A stretch of 64,000 bases of DNA from Verrucomicrobiota bacterium (GTDB lineage: Bacteria; Verrucomicrobiota; Lentisphaeria; JABSQK01; JAJFLO01): contig JAJFLQ010000121.1 in the NCBI GenBank assembly GCA_021772615.1, positions 1 through 64,000 on the forward strand. The letters are read 5' to 3'. The translations under genes were made by a program, and so were the position numbers. The notes under the pieces were generated by a model. It saw only the letters and a program-made list of their open reading frames with translations, searched no databases and was not told where the DNA came from. Below, piece after piece: positions 8,413 to 16,042 of the stretch (the stretch's first letter is position 1; each line of letters begins with the position of its first letter).

Positions 8413-8748
8413 ATGGCCGTTCCAGACCCCTTGACGCAAAATGCGGAACAGCAAATCTATGGCGACATTGATTCTTCGTCAAACGTAAGTCCCGACGAAT
8501 CCGCGGATATTTGTACTTGCGTTCGATTCCGTGTGTATCATTCGAACCAGGACGGGACAGTGAACATTGACACGTCTACGGGAAGAAAGTTCCGCGTTGA
8601 GGGCGGTCCGCATTCTGCGAGACCATTTGCGTGTTCGGCGGGTATGTTCCTGTCGGCAATGTTGCGACCCGAAGATGCCGGTGGTATCGGCACCGGTGTC
8701 GATCGGAGCCATTTGCGGATTAAGGGTGACGGCTATGTGCCGCTATAA
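8413..8748 (+). CDS. Hypothetical protein ahead of the glycosyltransferase gene
   Basis: This is a frame of 111 residues. I do not recognise the family. The composition looks protein-like, with mixed codons and a Gly/Cys/His-rich C-terminal half containing GRKFRVEGGPH, CSAGMF and AGGIGTGVDRSH. The overlapping frame on the same strand is Arg/Cys-rich and unconvincing. It overlaps the next gene by 14 bp, suggesting translational coupling, and starts 52 bp from the divergent grpE. No good ribosome site is visible at the ATG, so the start is uncertain and the gene itself is tentative. Confidence 0.45.
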   Translation: MAVPDPLTQNAEQQIYGDIDSSSNVSPDESADICTCVRFRVYHSNQDGTVNIDTSTGRKFRVEGGPHSARPFACSAGMFLSAMLRPEDAGGIGTGVDRSHLRIKGDGYVPL

Positions 8749-9580
8749 CATTTGTACCATACAACCGACGGGGTACGCTCATTCCCGATGCTTTCTGGAA
8801 CTTGCCGTCTTGCTTCACGCTTCGTTGCGGACGATGGGCTATCCAGTGGAGATGACGAAGAATCGTCTCGACCCTGCCGCAACCAATATCATCCTCGGCT
8901 ACCATCTCATCCCATCGAATGTTGCGCTCCGAGGCTACCGTTATGTGATTTATCAGCTGGAACAGCTAAGTCGTGACGAAGGGTGGTTCAATGCGACGCT
9001 GCGTGACAGGCTGGCCGGCGCGCATGCGGTTTGGGATTTTTCGCAGGAGAATGTTCGCTTTCTCGATGCACTCGGAATAAAGGCGACGTTGCTGCCGGTA
9101 GGCTATCACGCTGCTCTTGAAACCATCGAACCCGACGGCGTGCCGGACATTGATATCCTGTTTTACGGCAGTGTTAACGACCGTCGCAAGGCCGTTCTCG
9201 AACGTCTGGCGTGTCTGGACGATGTTGCAGTCAAGATATTGTTTGGTGTCTACGGTGCGGACCGCGATGCCTGGATTGCGCGGTCCCGAATTGTGTTGAA
9301 CATCCACCACTACGAGCAACAGCTTTTTGAGGCGGTGCGCGTATCTTATCTGCTTAACAATCGCTGCCTGGTCGTCTCCGAAACCTCTGCGGCGTACCCC
9401 TATACCAAGGTTCGACTGCCCCTGGTCTCTCAAGATCGGATTGCAGATGTGTGCGCACGATTCCTGCGCCATGAGGATCACCGAAATACGTATCGCACTG
9501 AAATGTACGAAGCGTTCAGGCAGCACTATGCGATGACCGATCTGCTAGGCGCCGCAATGGAAAAACAGGAACAAAGATGA
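8735..9580 (+). CDS. Putative glycosyltransferase, CgeB-like
   Basis: This is a 281-residue cytosolic protein. The central part reads like a GT-B glycosyltransferase of the CgeB/spore-maturation group: VWDFSQENVRFL, DIDILFYGSVNDRRKAVLERL, then NIHHYEQQLFEAVRVSYLLNNRCLVVSE, which in that group forms the nucleotide-sugar site. The ATG at 8735 is chosen because AAGGGTGAC lies just upstream and the residues before it in the open frame are not protein-like. The stop overlaps the next start (ATGA). Together with the sulfotransferase and GT2 genes downstream it suggests a small glycan-decoration operon. Donor and acceptor are unknown. Confidence 0.65.
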   Translation: MCRYNICTIQPTGYAHSRCFLELAVLLHASLRTMGYPVEMTKNRLDPAATNIILGYHLIPSNVALRGYRYVIYQLEQLSRDEGWFNATLRDRLAGAHAVWDFSQENVRFLDALGIKATLLPVGYHAALETIEPDGVPDIDILFYGSVNDRRKAVLERLACLDDVAVKILFGVYGADRDAWIARSRIVLNIHHYEQQLFEAVRVSYLLNNRCLVVSETSAAYPYTKVRLPLVSQDRIADVCARFLRHEDHRNTYRTEMYEAFRQHYAMTDLLGAAMEKQEQR

Positions 9581-10308
9581 CGGCGTTCGGCGAAACAACA
9601 ATCGTGCCCGTTCTGGGTATGCATCGAAGCGGCACGTCGATGATTACAAGGGCTTTGAACATCCTGGGTCTGGAGTTGGGCGCTCCGCTCTTGAAGCCGC
9701 ATGCGGACAACCCCCGTGGCTTCTGGGAGCACGAGTTCTTTATCTCTGTAAATATACGCATTCTCGAAACGTTTCGCGTTAACCCTGACGGCCTCGCTCC
9801 GGCTGCGGATCTCATACGCGCCACACGCGACAGCGGCAGGGTCGCGATTGATTCCGCGACCGCAGCAGCGATTGCGGGGTTTATCGACAAGACCTTTGTC
9901 ACGGAAACCTGGGGTTGGAAAGATCCTCGGACGGTGTTGTTGTTCCCATTCTGGATTCGAGTTCTGAGGGAAATCGGCTACAGCGACATCCGACCGTTGA
10001 TCATCACCCGCAATGTCGACGACTGTGTGCCATCGCTTCTGCGGCGAGGCAATCTGGGTTCTGCTGAAATCGGCGATCCGCATTCGGATTCAGCACGTGC
10101 TGCAGAGATGTGGTCTGTTTACAACGAAATCTGTTTGTCAATCGCAGATAATCTCGATGCCTGTGTGTGTCGGTACGAGGCGTTCCTGGACCCAGCGAGC
10201 ACAAAAGACGAATTGTGCCGGTGCGCTGAGTTTGCAGGATTGTCGACAGGGAATCTGAGCGACGCGATCGCCTGGATCACGCCGCAGCAGGTCGAGGCAC
10301 AAACGTGA
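9577..10308 (+). CDS. Sulfotransferase-family protein
   Basis: The protein has 243 residues. The N-terminal LGMHRSGTSMITRAL is the 5'-phosphosulfate loop of PAPS-dependent sulfotransferases, and LIITRNVDDCVPSL is the usual second PAPS-contacting segment, here with Asn in place of the frequent Arg-x-P. WGWKDPRT (about 111-118) matches the bacterial sulfotransferase group found in polysaccharide clusters. The start is supported by AGGAACAAAG and an ATGA overlap with the preceding glycosyltransferase. The likely role is transfer of sulfate to a surface glycan; this substrate is inferred from the neighbours. Confidence 0.8.
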   Translation: MTAFGETTIVPVLGMHRSGTSMITRALNILGLELGAPLLKPHADNPRGFWEHEFFISVNIRILETFRVNPDGLAPAADLIRATRDSGRVAIDSATAAAIAGFIDKTFVTETWGWKDPRTVLLFPFWIRVLREIGYSDIRPLIITRNVDDCVPSLLRRGNLGSAEIGDPHSDSARAAEMWSVYNEICLSIADNLDACVCRYEAFLDPASTKDELCRCAEFAGLSTGNLSDAIAWITPQQVEAQT

Positions 10309-10375
10309 GCCGTGCCGGATCAGAGGGGCACCGGTGAGCGAGTTACGACCCACAATGACGATATGACGGAAATCG

Positions 10376-11674
10376 ATGAGCTACTCTGACAAAAACGTGT
10401 CCGACAGAATGAAAATTTCACTTTGTATGATCGTGTTGAATGAGGCTGCCAATCTTGACCGCTGTCTGGCGTCGGTGCAGGCAGTCGTCGATCAGATTGT
10501 AGTGGTCGATACCGGGTCCACAGACGATACGCGATCTGTGGCGCTCAGGTTTGGCGCGGAGATTTATGATCATGCGTGGACTGATGATTTTGCAGCCGCG
10601 AGAAACGCCGCCCTGGCGCATGCCACAGGCAACTGGGTGCTCGTGCTTGATGCCGATGAAATGCTTTCCGGTGATTCGGCATCTCGTCTTGCGGACAGCA
10701 TCGTACTTGCTGGTCGGGGAGGTCATGAGACCGTGGCTATTCGGATGCATGATGTTGACGCATCGGGACGCATCCACAATGCGTATCTACAGAACAAGAT
10801 GTGGCGCCGTTCGCCCGATGTGTGCTATGCCGGGCGCATTCATGAGTATGCGTCGGTGCGGTTGCCGGCATTGAACACAGGGTTGACGGCGAGTCACTTC
10901 GGCTATTTCGCTGTGGGCCCCGATGTGACCACGCGGAAATTCCAACGCAACTATGCAATCTTGAAGGCGTCACTGGAGGTTCATCCGCGTGAGCCGCGTC
11001 TGTTGATTCATATGGCGAAGGAGCTTGGTCGGCATGGGCGGCTGGACGACAGCCTCGCATATATCGAGCAGGCAGAAGCCGTTATGCTGGAAGACGGTGT
11101 TGTCGAGCTGCCTGCCGGATTGTTGTTTCAAAAATGCGTGATCGTGTGCCAGGGAAACGACGACGATGGTGCGCTTGCGGCGATCACACATGCGCAGGCG
11201 TTGTTTCCCGACCATTTCCAGTTTTATTTCCTTGAGGCCGCGGTGCACCAGCGGCGGGGCGACTGGCGGCGCGTCATTACCGCACTTGAGCGTTATGCAC
11301 AGCTTCTCCAGGCGTACCACGACGGCAACATTCTACACAATGAACGCGAGGTTCACACGCTGGGGAAGGCGGGGGAAGCGTACCTGGCGCTGGCACGCGC
11401 ACATCTTGAAGTTGGCAGTAACGTTGCCGGAAGCGAGTGGATGAAGGCCGCATATGTGGCCGGAAACGCCGATGGCGTGGCGGCCTTGCTGTCCCGGATG
11501 ATACCATTGATGCCACTCGACGATCTTCTGCCGCTGTTGCGCGAGATTTGCGATATACGCATGACGGACGCCGTCGCAGAGATTGTCGCGGCCGTTGTCC
11601 CGAGTCTTTCAGAGCGGCATATTGATTTTTTGCGTTATGCCCATGCGTTGCTCATCCGCCCGCGATCCGCCTGA
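10376..11674 (+). CDS. Family 2 glycosyltransferase with C-terminal helical repeats
   Basis: The protein has 432 residues. The N-terminal 200 form a GT-A catalytic domain: SLCMIVLNEAANLDRCL, VVVDTGSTDDT, the DAD metal motif in LVLDADEML, and W-x-R-SPDVCYAGRIHEY. This is the bacterial glycosyltransferase-plus-TPR class. The C-terminal half is helical, with TPR-like spacing (YAILKASLEVHPREPRL, HMAKELGRHGRLDDSLAYI). An alternative ATG at 10409 begins MKISLCMIVLNE and fits the family start better; the ATG at 10376 is kept as the longest reading. It probably extends a glycan or modifies a protein. Confidence 0.85.
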   Translation: MSYSDKNVSDRMKISLCMIVLNEAANLDRCLASVQAVVDQIVVVDTGSTDDTRSVALRFGAEIYDHAWTDDFAAARNAALAHATGNWVLVLDADEMLSGDSASRLADSIVLAGRGGHETVAIRMHDVDASGRIHNAYLQNKMWRRSPDVCYAGRIHEYASVRLPALNTGLTASHFGYFAVGPDVTTRKFQRNYAILKASLEVHPREPRLLIHMAKELGRHGRLDDSLAYIEQAEAVMLEDGVVELPAGLLFQKCVIVCQGNDDDGALAAITHAQALFPDHFQFYFLEAAVHQRRGDWRRVITALERYAQLLQAYHDGNILHNEREVHTLGKAGEAYLALARAHLEVGSNVAGSEWMKAAYVAGNADGVAALLSRMIPLMPLDDLLPLLREICDIRMTDAVAEIVAAVVPSLSERHIDFLRYAHALLIRPRSA

Positions 11675-11731
11675 ATCCTTGATGCGGCCGGCCGAATTCC
11701 GAAACAGCGCGTGTTGCGAACACCGGCAGGG

Positions 11732-13399
11732 TTATCTTCGCGCCATGATCACAAACTGTTCGCCGGTGATGCGGTCCGAAAACGCATGTATTTTCTGAAA
11801 TCCCGCCTGCCTCCAGGTGCTGCCGGGGATCATGTCGCCGCGGCGTAACACATACGCTGCGCTCGCGCCTGGTACATGGCTTCCGGGAAGATCCGGCGGA
11901 TCGGGCGCGAGGACGGTGGCCTCGTCAACCTGCACCAGTCGAAAGTTGTTGATCATTTGGAAATAGAGGAAATCCCCGTAACGTCGTAGTGGCAGGTTGA
12001 CCATGACGTTCCTATCCGGCCCTTCCTCGGCGAGGATAAAGTCGACCGCCTCGCGAATGCCGGCCATGTCCGACCATTCGTCGGCCATGTACTCGCGATA
12101 GTGACCGGTCAGTCCGCTGAATGATCCCGTGCTTATGATTGTGCACGCTGCCGCCAGAGCGAACCGGCGTCGGGTAGGATGGGAGAACAGGCGCCGGCAT
12201 CCTACGACGATCATCACCGCGTAACACGGTGTTGCCGTCATCAAGTAACGTCCCTCCGGGGTCGAGATCGAAAGGAATACCCCGTAATGTGCTGCCAACA
12301 CCACCGCGGCCAGTACACACGAGGGGGCGTTTCGGCGTACGCAGAGGACGAAGCCGGGGAGCGTGACGGCGATGACTGCGATCCAACCGATGTGCGGAGA
12401 GCCAAGGGTCCAGACCGTTTCGCTGCGCGACGCGCTTCCAAATGTGTGATGCAATAGCCATAGATGCTGATTGAGAAGTTGGCACAACTTCGCGCCGGCG
12501 AGGCGAGGGTCGAGATATGCAGTTGAAAACGCCTCCGATCGCATGCGCATGAATGCGGTAATGTCGTGCTGATATTGGGGCAGCGAAATATTATGGGTGA
12601 CGGCAAGCGCAGCCTGTACGACCGCGTAAATCGCTATCGCGGTCAATCCGGCCGCTGCCAGGTGCAAGGGCGACGGCCGCGGGCATTGACGCCCCCGGGC
12701 AGTCTTGGCAAAAAGCAAAAGTACGATCGGTACGACGACGATAGGTGGGTACAACACAAGCCCATATACGCCAGTCGAAACCGCCAGGCCGCACAGGTAG
12801 CCTGATCGATTCGTCCGCAGGTATCGGACGCCCCACCAGATCGAGACCCAGAAACAAAAAAACGACGCCGTGATATTGGCGATCCCGGTACGGATGTACA
12901 ACATGAAACACGGTGTCGCCGCGACGATGCCTGCCATTCCAATCAGCTCATCGGTCGTGAATTTGTCAAGTGACCGCATTGTCGCCAGGAAAAAGATGGT
13001 ACCGCCAAACGCCATGAGCATGGTACCGATCTTGAGCAGGATGTCGACATTCTGCGGGGCGACGACGAGGCCTTTCTGAACGATGCTCAGCGGTGTCGAC
13101 AGCGGCAGAAAGTGCGTTGCCCAGTGGCTCCGGTAGACGTTCTGCTGAAACGAAGAATGCCGGAAATAAAAATCATGCTGATCGTTGTACGTGAGATTGT
13201 TGACAAAGATCGCCATGGTGGCGGTGTCGTAGTCGGCAAATGGCGGGCAGTCCCTGAGCTTGTAAAAGTAGCTGCCATGGGCGAAGATACAGCATAGGAC
13301 GACAGCGGAGTACGACAGGATATCCAGGCGTCGGGCGGGCATGATCTCTCGGGTGTCGTGCGATGTCATTATACGTAAGGCCGTGCCGTTGGAATTCAT
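11732..13399 (-). CDS. Polytopic membrane protein, GT-C glycosyltransferase-like
   Basis: The reading has 555 residues with about ten or more membrane segments. After the first segment comes YFYKLRDCPPFADYDTATMAIFVNNL, a loop with an acidic residue placed like the catalytic loop of PMT/GT-C enzymes. A soluble C-terminal domain of about 130 residues follows the last membrane segment. I cannot name a closer family. Later starts at 13369 and 13342 are possible; the one at 13342 (MPARRLDIL) has GAGAG just upstream. It is convergent with the GT2 gene and divergent from the membrane gene at 13629. Confidence 0.6.
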   Translation of the reverse strand: MNSNGTALRIMTSHDTREIMPARRLDILSYSAVVLCCIFAHGSYFYKLRDCPPFADYDTATMAIFVNNLTYNDQHDFYFRHSSFQQNVYRSHWATHFLPLSTPLSIVQKGLVVAPQNVDILLKIGTMLMAFGGTIFFLATMRSLDKFTTDELIGMAGIVAATPCFMLYIRTGIANITASFFCFWVSIWWGVRYLRTNRSGYLCGLAVSTGVYGLVLYPPIVVVPIVLLLFAKTARGRQCPRPSPLHLAAAGLTAIAIYAVVQAALAVTHNISLPQYQHDITAFMRMRSEAFSTAYLDPRLAGAKLCQLLNQHLWLLHHTFGSASRSETVWTLGSPHIGWIAVIAVTLPGFVLCVRRNAPSCVLAAVVLAAHYGVFLSISTPEGRYLMTATPCYAVMIVVGCRRLFSHPTRRRFALAAACTIISTGSFSGLTGHYREYMADEWSDMAGIREAVDFILAEEGPDRNVMVNLPLRRYGDFLYFQMINNFRLVQVDEATVLAPDPPDLPGSHVPGASAAYVLRRGDMIPGSTWRQAGFQKIHAFSDRITGEQFVIMARR

Positions 13400-13466
13400 C
13401 CGCCGCGGTGCGATGGCGCTCCATACTATTCAACGCGGCACCGATTATTGCTATCCGGCAGCCAGT

Positions 13467-13622
13467 CGAACTTGGGCTGAATCTACTGCGAAATCGACAG
13501 AATCGGTGCGTTTTCTCCCGAATTTTCGTTGAATATGTCCAATATTCGCCGCAAGTCGTGAAAAAATGCCCTCGATTTCTCACATTTCTCGCTACGATTC
13601 CCAAAGCCCGACAGGCCGCTAG
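13467..13622 (+). repeat. Dispersed ~155-bp repeat, copy A
   Basis: This aligns along its whole length with 60480-60635: left end around GCTGAATCTACTGCG, a central stem-loop GAATAT-GTCCA-ATATTC (13531-13547), a segment AAAAAATGCCCT, and right end CCGACAGGCCGCTAG. It fills the gap between two divergent membrane-protein genes and ends six bases before an ATG. Confidence 0.8.
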
Positions 13623-13628
13623 TTGCAT

Positions 13629-14987
13629 ATGATCTGGATTCTTTTCTATATCGTGGTGATCGTGCTAAACGGATTCGCGGCGGCGAGTCTGATCCATCGG
13701 CACGACAGGATTTCGTCGCTATGGCTGGCAGGCATCAGCCTCGCGGCGGGGTTGGGTATTACCGGAAAAGTCTTGTTTCTGGCATCTCTCGCCGGCGTGG
13801 TGCCGGGGCGTGGTGTGCTGGTGTTTTCGGGCGTTGTAGCTGCAACAATCGCCGGTGTGGCGGCCACAGCGCCGGGAGCAATGCGCGTCGCAGCATCAAA
13901 GCCTGCGATATCCGGCGGCTCACGTGCGGTCGTTGCGATAACCAGCGCCTGGCTCTTTTTTGCGGTGGCGATCGTTACGATTCATGCACTCGGACATGTG
14001 ACCTACGAGTGGGACGGCTACATGATCTGGGGCTTGAAAGCCAAGGTTGTGGCGCAATATCCTGTAATGGAGGCCGAGTATTTTCACAACCTGCATTACA
14101 GCTCGGTGCATCTGAATTATCCGTTGATGACACCATTTCTTATGGCCGGAGTGCGTGGTGCCTGCGGCGCCTGCAGCGACGTTGCAATGAAGCTTGTGTG
14201 GCCGCTGTTCTACGCGGCAATGGTGCTCATGATACTTGGCCATCTGCGTACGCAGATGAGGCCGTGGTGTGCGTTTGTACTGGCTGCTGTATATGCGAGT
14301 ATGCCGACAATGCTGCGATGGGCCGGCTCCGGTCTCGCCGACATCCCGCTCGCCACGTTTTGCTGCGGCGGCATGATTTACCTTTGTCGGTGGGCGACAT
14401 CGCACCGGCTTGCCGATGTATCCGCCGCTGCGATGTTCATGGCATTTGGCTGCTTTACAAAGAACGAGGGGCTTGCTGTCGCCGCCGTCGCGCTCATCGC
14501 CGCGTTGGTGATTCCTGCGTCGGCTCGCAGTGTTCGACTGCTCGCCCAACTTGCCGCGGCCGCTTCCGTCGGTGCTGCCATGATCTTTCCGTGGATGTGG
14601 TTTCGGTATCAGCTCCCACAGGTTGATGAAAACTACCTTACCCACCTGTCGCCTGACGCCATTGTCGCGAATACCGCGCGACTGGCAGATATCTGCCAGT
14701 CGTTGCGGCACGGCTATCTGGATTGGCACGGTTGGAATTTGCTCTGGCCGCTGCTGCTGGTTTCGGCAATGATCATTCCGGCGGCGTTCCGACGGCCTGC
14801 CGTTCGCATGCTGTGGGTCGCGCTGCTGCTTCACACCACGGTGTACATCGTGATTTACATGATCACACCGGCAGACTTGACAGGACTCCTGGTAGTAACA
14901 CGCGATCGGCTGCTGCTGCATATCTCCCCGGTCGCGCTGCTCACTATCGCCGCTACCGTTGCGACGTCGGACGATCATCGAATTTGA
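13629..14987 (+). CDS. Polytopic membrane protein, probable GT-C-type enzyme
   Basis: About 452 residues with some ten membrane helices. Between early helices is a periplasmic-type loop with VTYEWDGYMIWGLKAKVV and HLNYPLMTPFL. The WDGYxxWGLKAK pattern recurs in membrane glycosyltransferase-like proteins of capsule loci, although I cannot assign the exact family. FTKNEGLAVA follows a later helix. The ATG at 13629 is preferred over a TTG two codons earlier. The start lies directly after repeat copy A, so the promoter must be inside or before the repeat. Confidence 0.6.
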   Translation: MIWILFYIVVIVLNGFAAASLIHRHDRISSLWLAGISLAAGLGITGKVLFLASLAGVVPGRGVLVFSGVVAATIAGVAATAPGAMRVAASKPAISGGSRAVVAITSAWLFFAVAIVTIHALGHVTYEWDGYMIWGLKAKVVAQYPVMEAEYFHNLHYSSVHLNYPLMTPFLMAGVRGACGACSDVAMKLVWPLFYAAMVLMILGHLRTQMRPWCAFVLAAVYASMPTMLRWAGSGLADIPLATFCCGGMIYLCRWATSHRLADVSAAAMFMAFGCFTKNEGLAVAAVALIAALVIPASARSVRLLAQLAAAASVGAAMIFPWMWFRYQLPQVDENYLTHLSPDAIVANTARLADICQSLRHGYLDWHGWNLLWPLLLVSAMIIPAAFRRPAVRMLWVALLLHTTVYIVIYMITPADLTGLLVVTRDRLLLHISPVALLTIAATVATSDDHRI

Positions 14988-15095
14988 TTCTATTGGCAGT
15001 TTTTTGTATACTATATTGTAAGTTTGCGTCGTTCAGCATCGTAGCATCAAGTAAAGGCAGGCCGGGCCGGGCCGGGGCGCCAACAGTTGCATAGC

Positions 15096-15121
15096 ACCCC
15101 GTATTTTTTGTGATACGGGGT
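15096..15121 (+). terminator. Stem-loop downstream of the membrane-protein gene
   Basis: ACCCCGTAT (15096-15104) pairs with ATACGGGGT (15113-15121) around an 8-nt T-rich loop. It lies 108 bp past the stop codon at 14987. There is no T-run after the stem, so termination is plausible but not certain. Confidence 0.45.
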
Positions 15122-15135
15122 TAGATCGGCCGCGG

Positions 15136-15163
15136 TTGTGCGTATTAATGACAGGCGTATACA
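15136..15163 (+). promoter_or_regulatory. Possible promoter of the sigma-factor gene
   Basis: TTGTGC (15136-15141) and TATACA (15158-15163) are 16 bp apart. The -10 is good and the -35 is weak. It is the best match upstream of the ATG at 15207. Confidence 0.25.
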
Positions 15164-15206
15164 CTTTCGGATACTGGGAGGGATCTGGAGCTAGCTGGGA
15201 TATTCT

Positions 15207-16037
15207 ATGTCCTCGAATCATGATGGTATGAAGACCTACATGCAGCATATCGGAAAAATTCCGGTGATGCAGCCGCACGAAGAGCGCTCAATGGGCATGC
15301 TGGTGCGGGGCGGAGACGACAATGCCCGCATTCGATTCGTACTGGGTAACCTTCGGCTGGTGGTGAAAATCGCACATGATTACAAAGGTCTTGGCGTACC
15401 GATTCAGGAGCTGATATCCGAAGGCAATATGGGGTTGATGCGGGCAGTCGCGAAGTTCGATCCGGATAAGGGCGCGAAATTCAGCAGTTACGCCTCATGG
15501 TGGATCAAGCAGGCGATGCGGAAGTTGCTGATGGAGAACGGCAGGATCATTCGCACGCCGCCAACCACAGCTGTCAAGATTAAGAAGATTAAGGCAGCCC
15601 AGTCGAAGCTGGCCCGGTCTCTTGGCCGCGAGCCGACCGATAAGGAGATCGCCGGATCACTGGACTTCAGCGTGCGCGTTGTCTCGTTTCTCAAGGTATC
15701 AGACCATCGCACTGTATCCATTCACGATCCGCAGCTCAACGAGCATGATCGCCAGCTCAACGAGATCATCCCGGATGAGCGAAGCCTGACACCGGCCAAG
15801 CTTCTTGACGAGCACGAGAGTACGGCCAATTTGAAGAAGGTTTTGCGGCTGCTGAACGACCGCGAGCACCGCATATTGCTCTTGCGATACGGGCTGGATG
15901 GCAGCAGGCCGCGGACCCTGGATGAGGTGAGCAAGGAGATAGGACGTACTCGCGAGCGGGTCCGGCAGATTCAAAATCGGGCGCTACAGAAGCTGCGTAC
16001 TTTCCTGGGGCGCGATTATCCTGAAGGCACACGATAG
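15207..16037 (+). CDS. RNA polymerase sigma factor, sigma-70 family (RpoD-like, group 2)
   Basis: The protein has 276 residues. It contains region 1.2 (YMQHIGKIPVMQPHEE), region 2 (about 41-115, with LRLVVKIAHDY, GNMGLMRAV and the -10 reading FSSYASWWIKQAM), region 3 (KAAQSKLARSLGREPTDKEIA) and region 4 (LLNDREHRILLLRYGL to EIGRTRERVRQIQNRALQKLR). It lacks region 1.1 and the long non-conserved insert of the primary sigma, so it is an alternative RpoD-like factor rather than the housekeeping one. It has no anti-sigma gene beside it and faces the kinase gene with only a 5-bp gap. Which promoters it serves is unknown. Confidence 0.92.
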   Translation: MSSNHDGMKTYMQHIGKIPVMQPHEERSMGMLVRGGDDNARIRFVLGNLRLVVKIAHDYKGLGVPIQELISEGNMGLMRAVAKFDPDKGAKFSSYASWWIKQAMRKLLMENGRIIRTPPTTAVKIKKIKAAQSKLARSLGREPTDKEIAGSLDFSVRVVSFLKVSDHRTVSIHDPQLNEHDRQLNEIIPDERSLTPAKLLDEHESTANLKKVLRLLNDREHRILLLRYGLDGSRPRTLDEVSKEIGRTRERVRQIQNRALQKLRTFLGRDYPEGTR

Positions 16038-16042
16038 CTGTC

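Noticed and set aside
8567-8734. N-terminal extension of the CgeB-like glycosyltransferase
   Set aside because: The extension is Arg/Cys-rich and the ATG at 8735 has a good ribosome site, so the longer reading was not used.
13721-14626. 301-codon frame overlapping the membrane-protein gene
   Set aside because: The product is Arg/Cys-rich with no hydrophobic pattern, while the other frame is a clear polytopic membrane protein.
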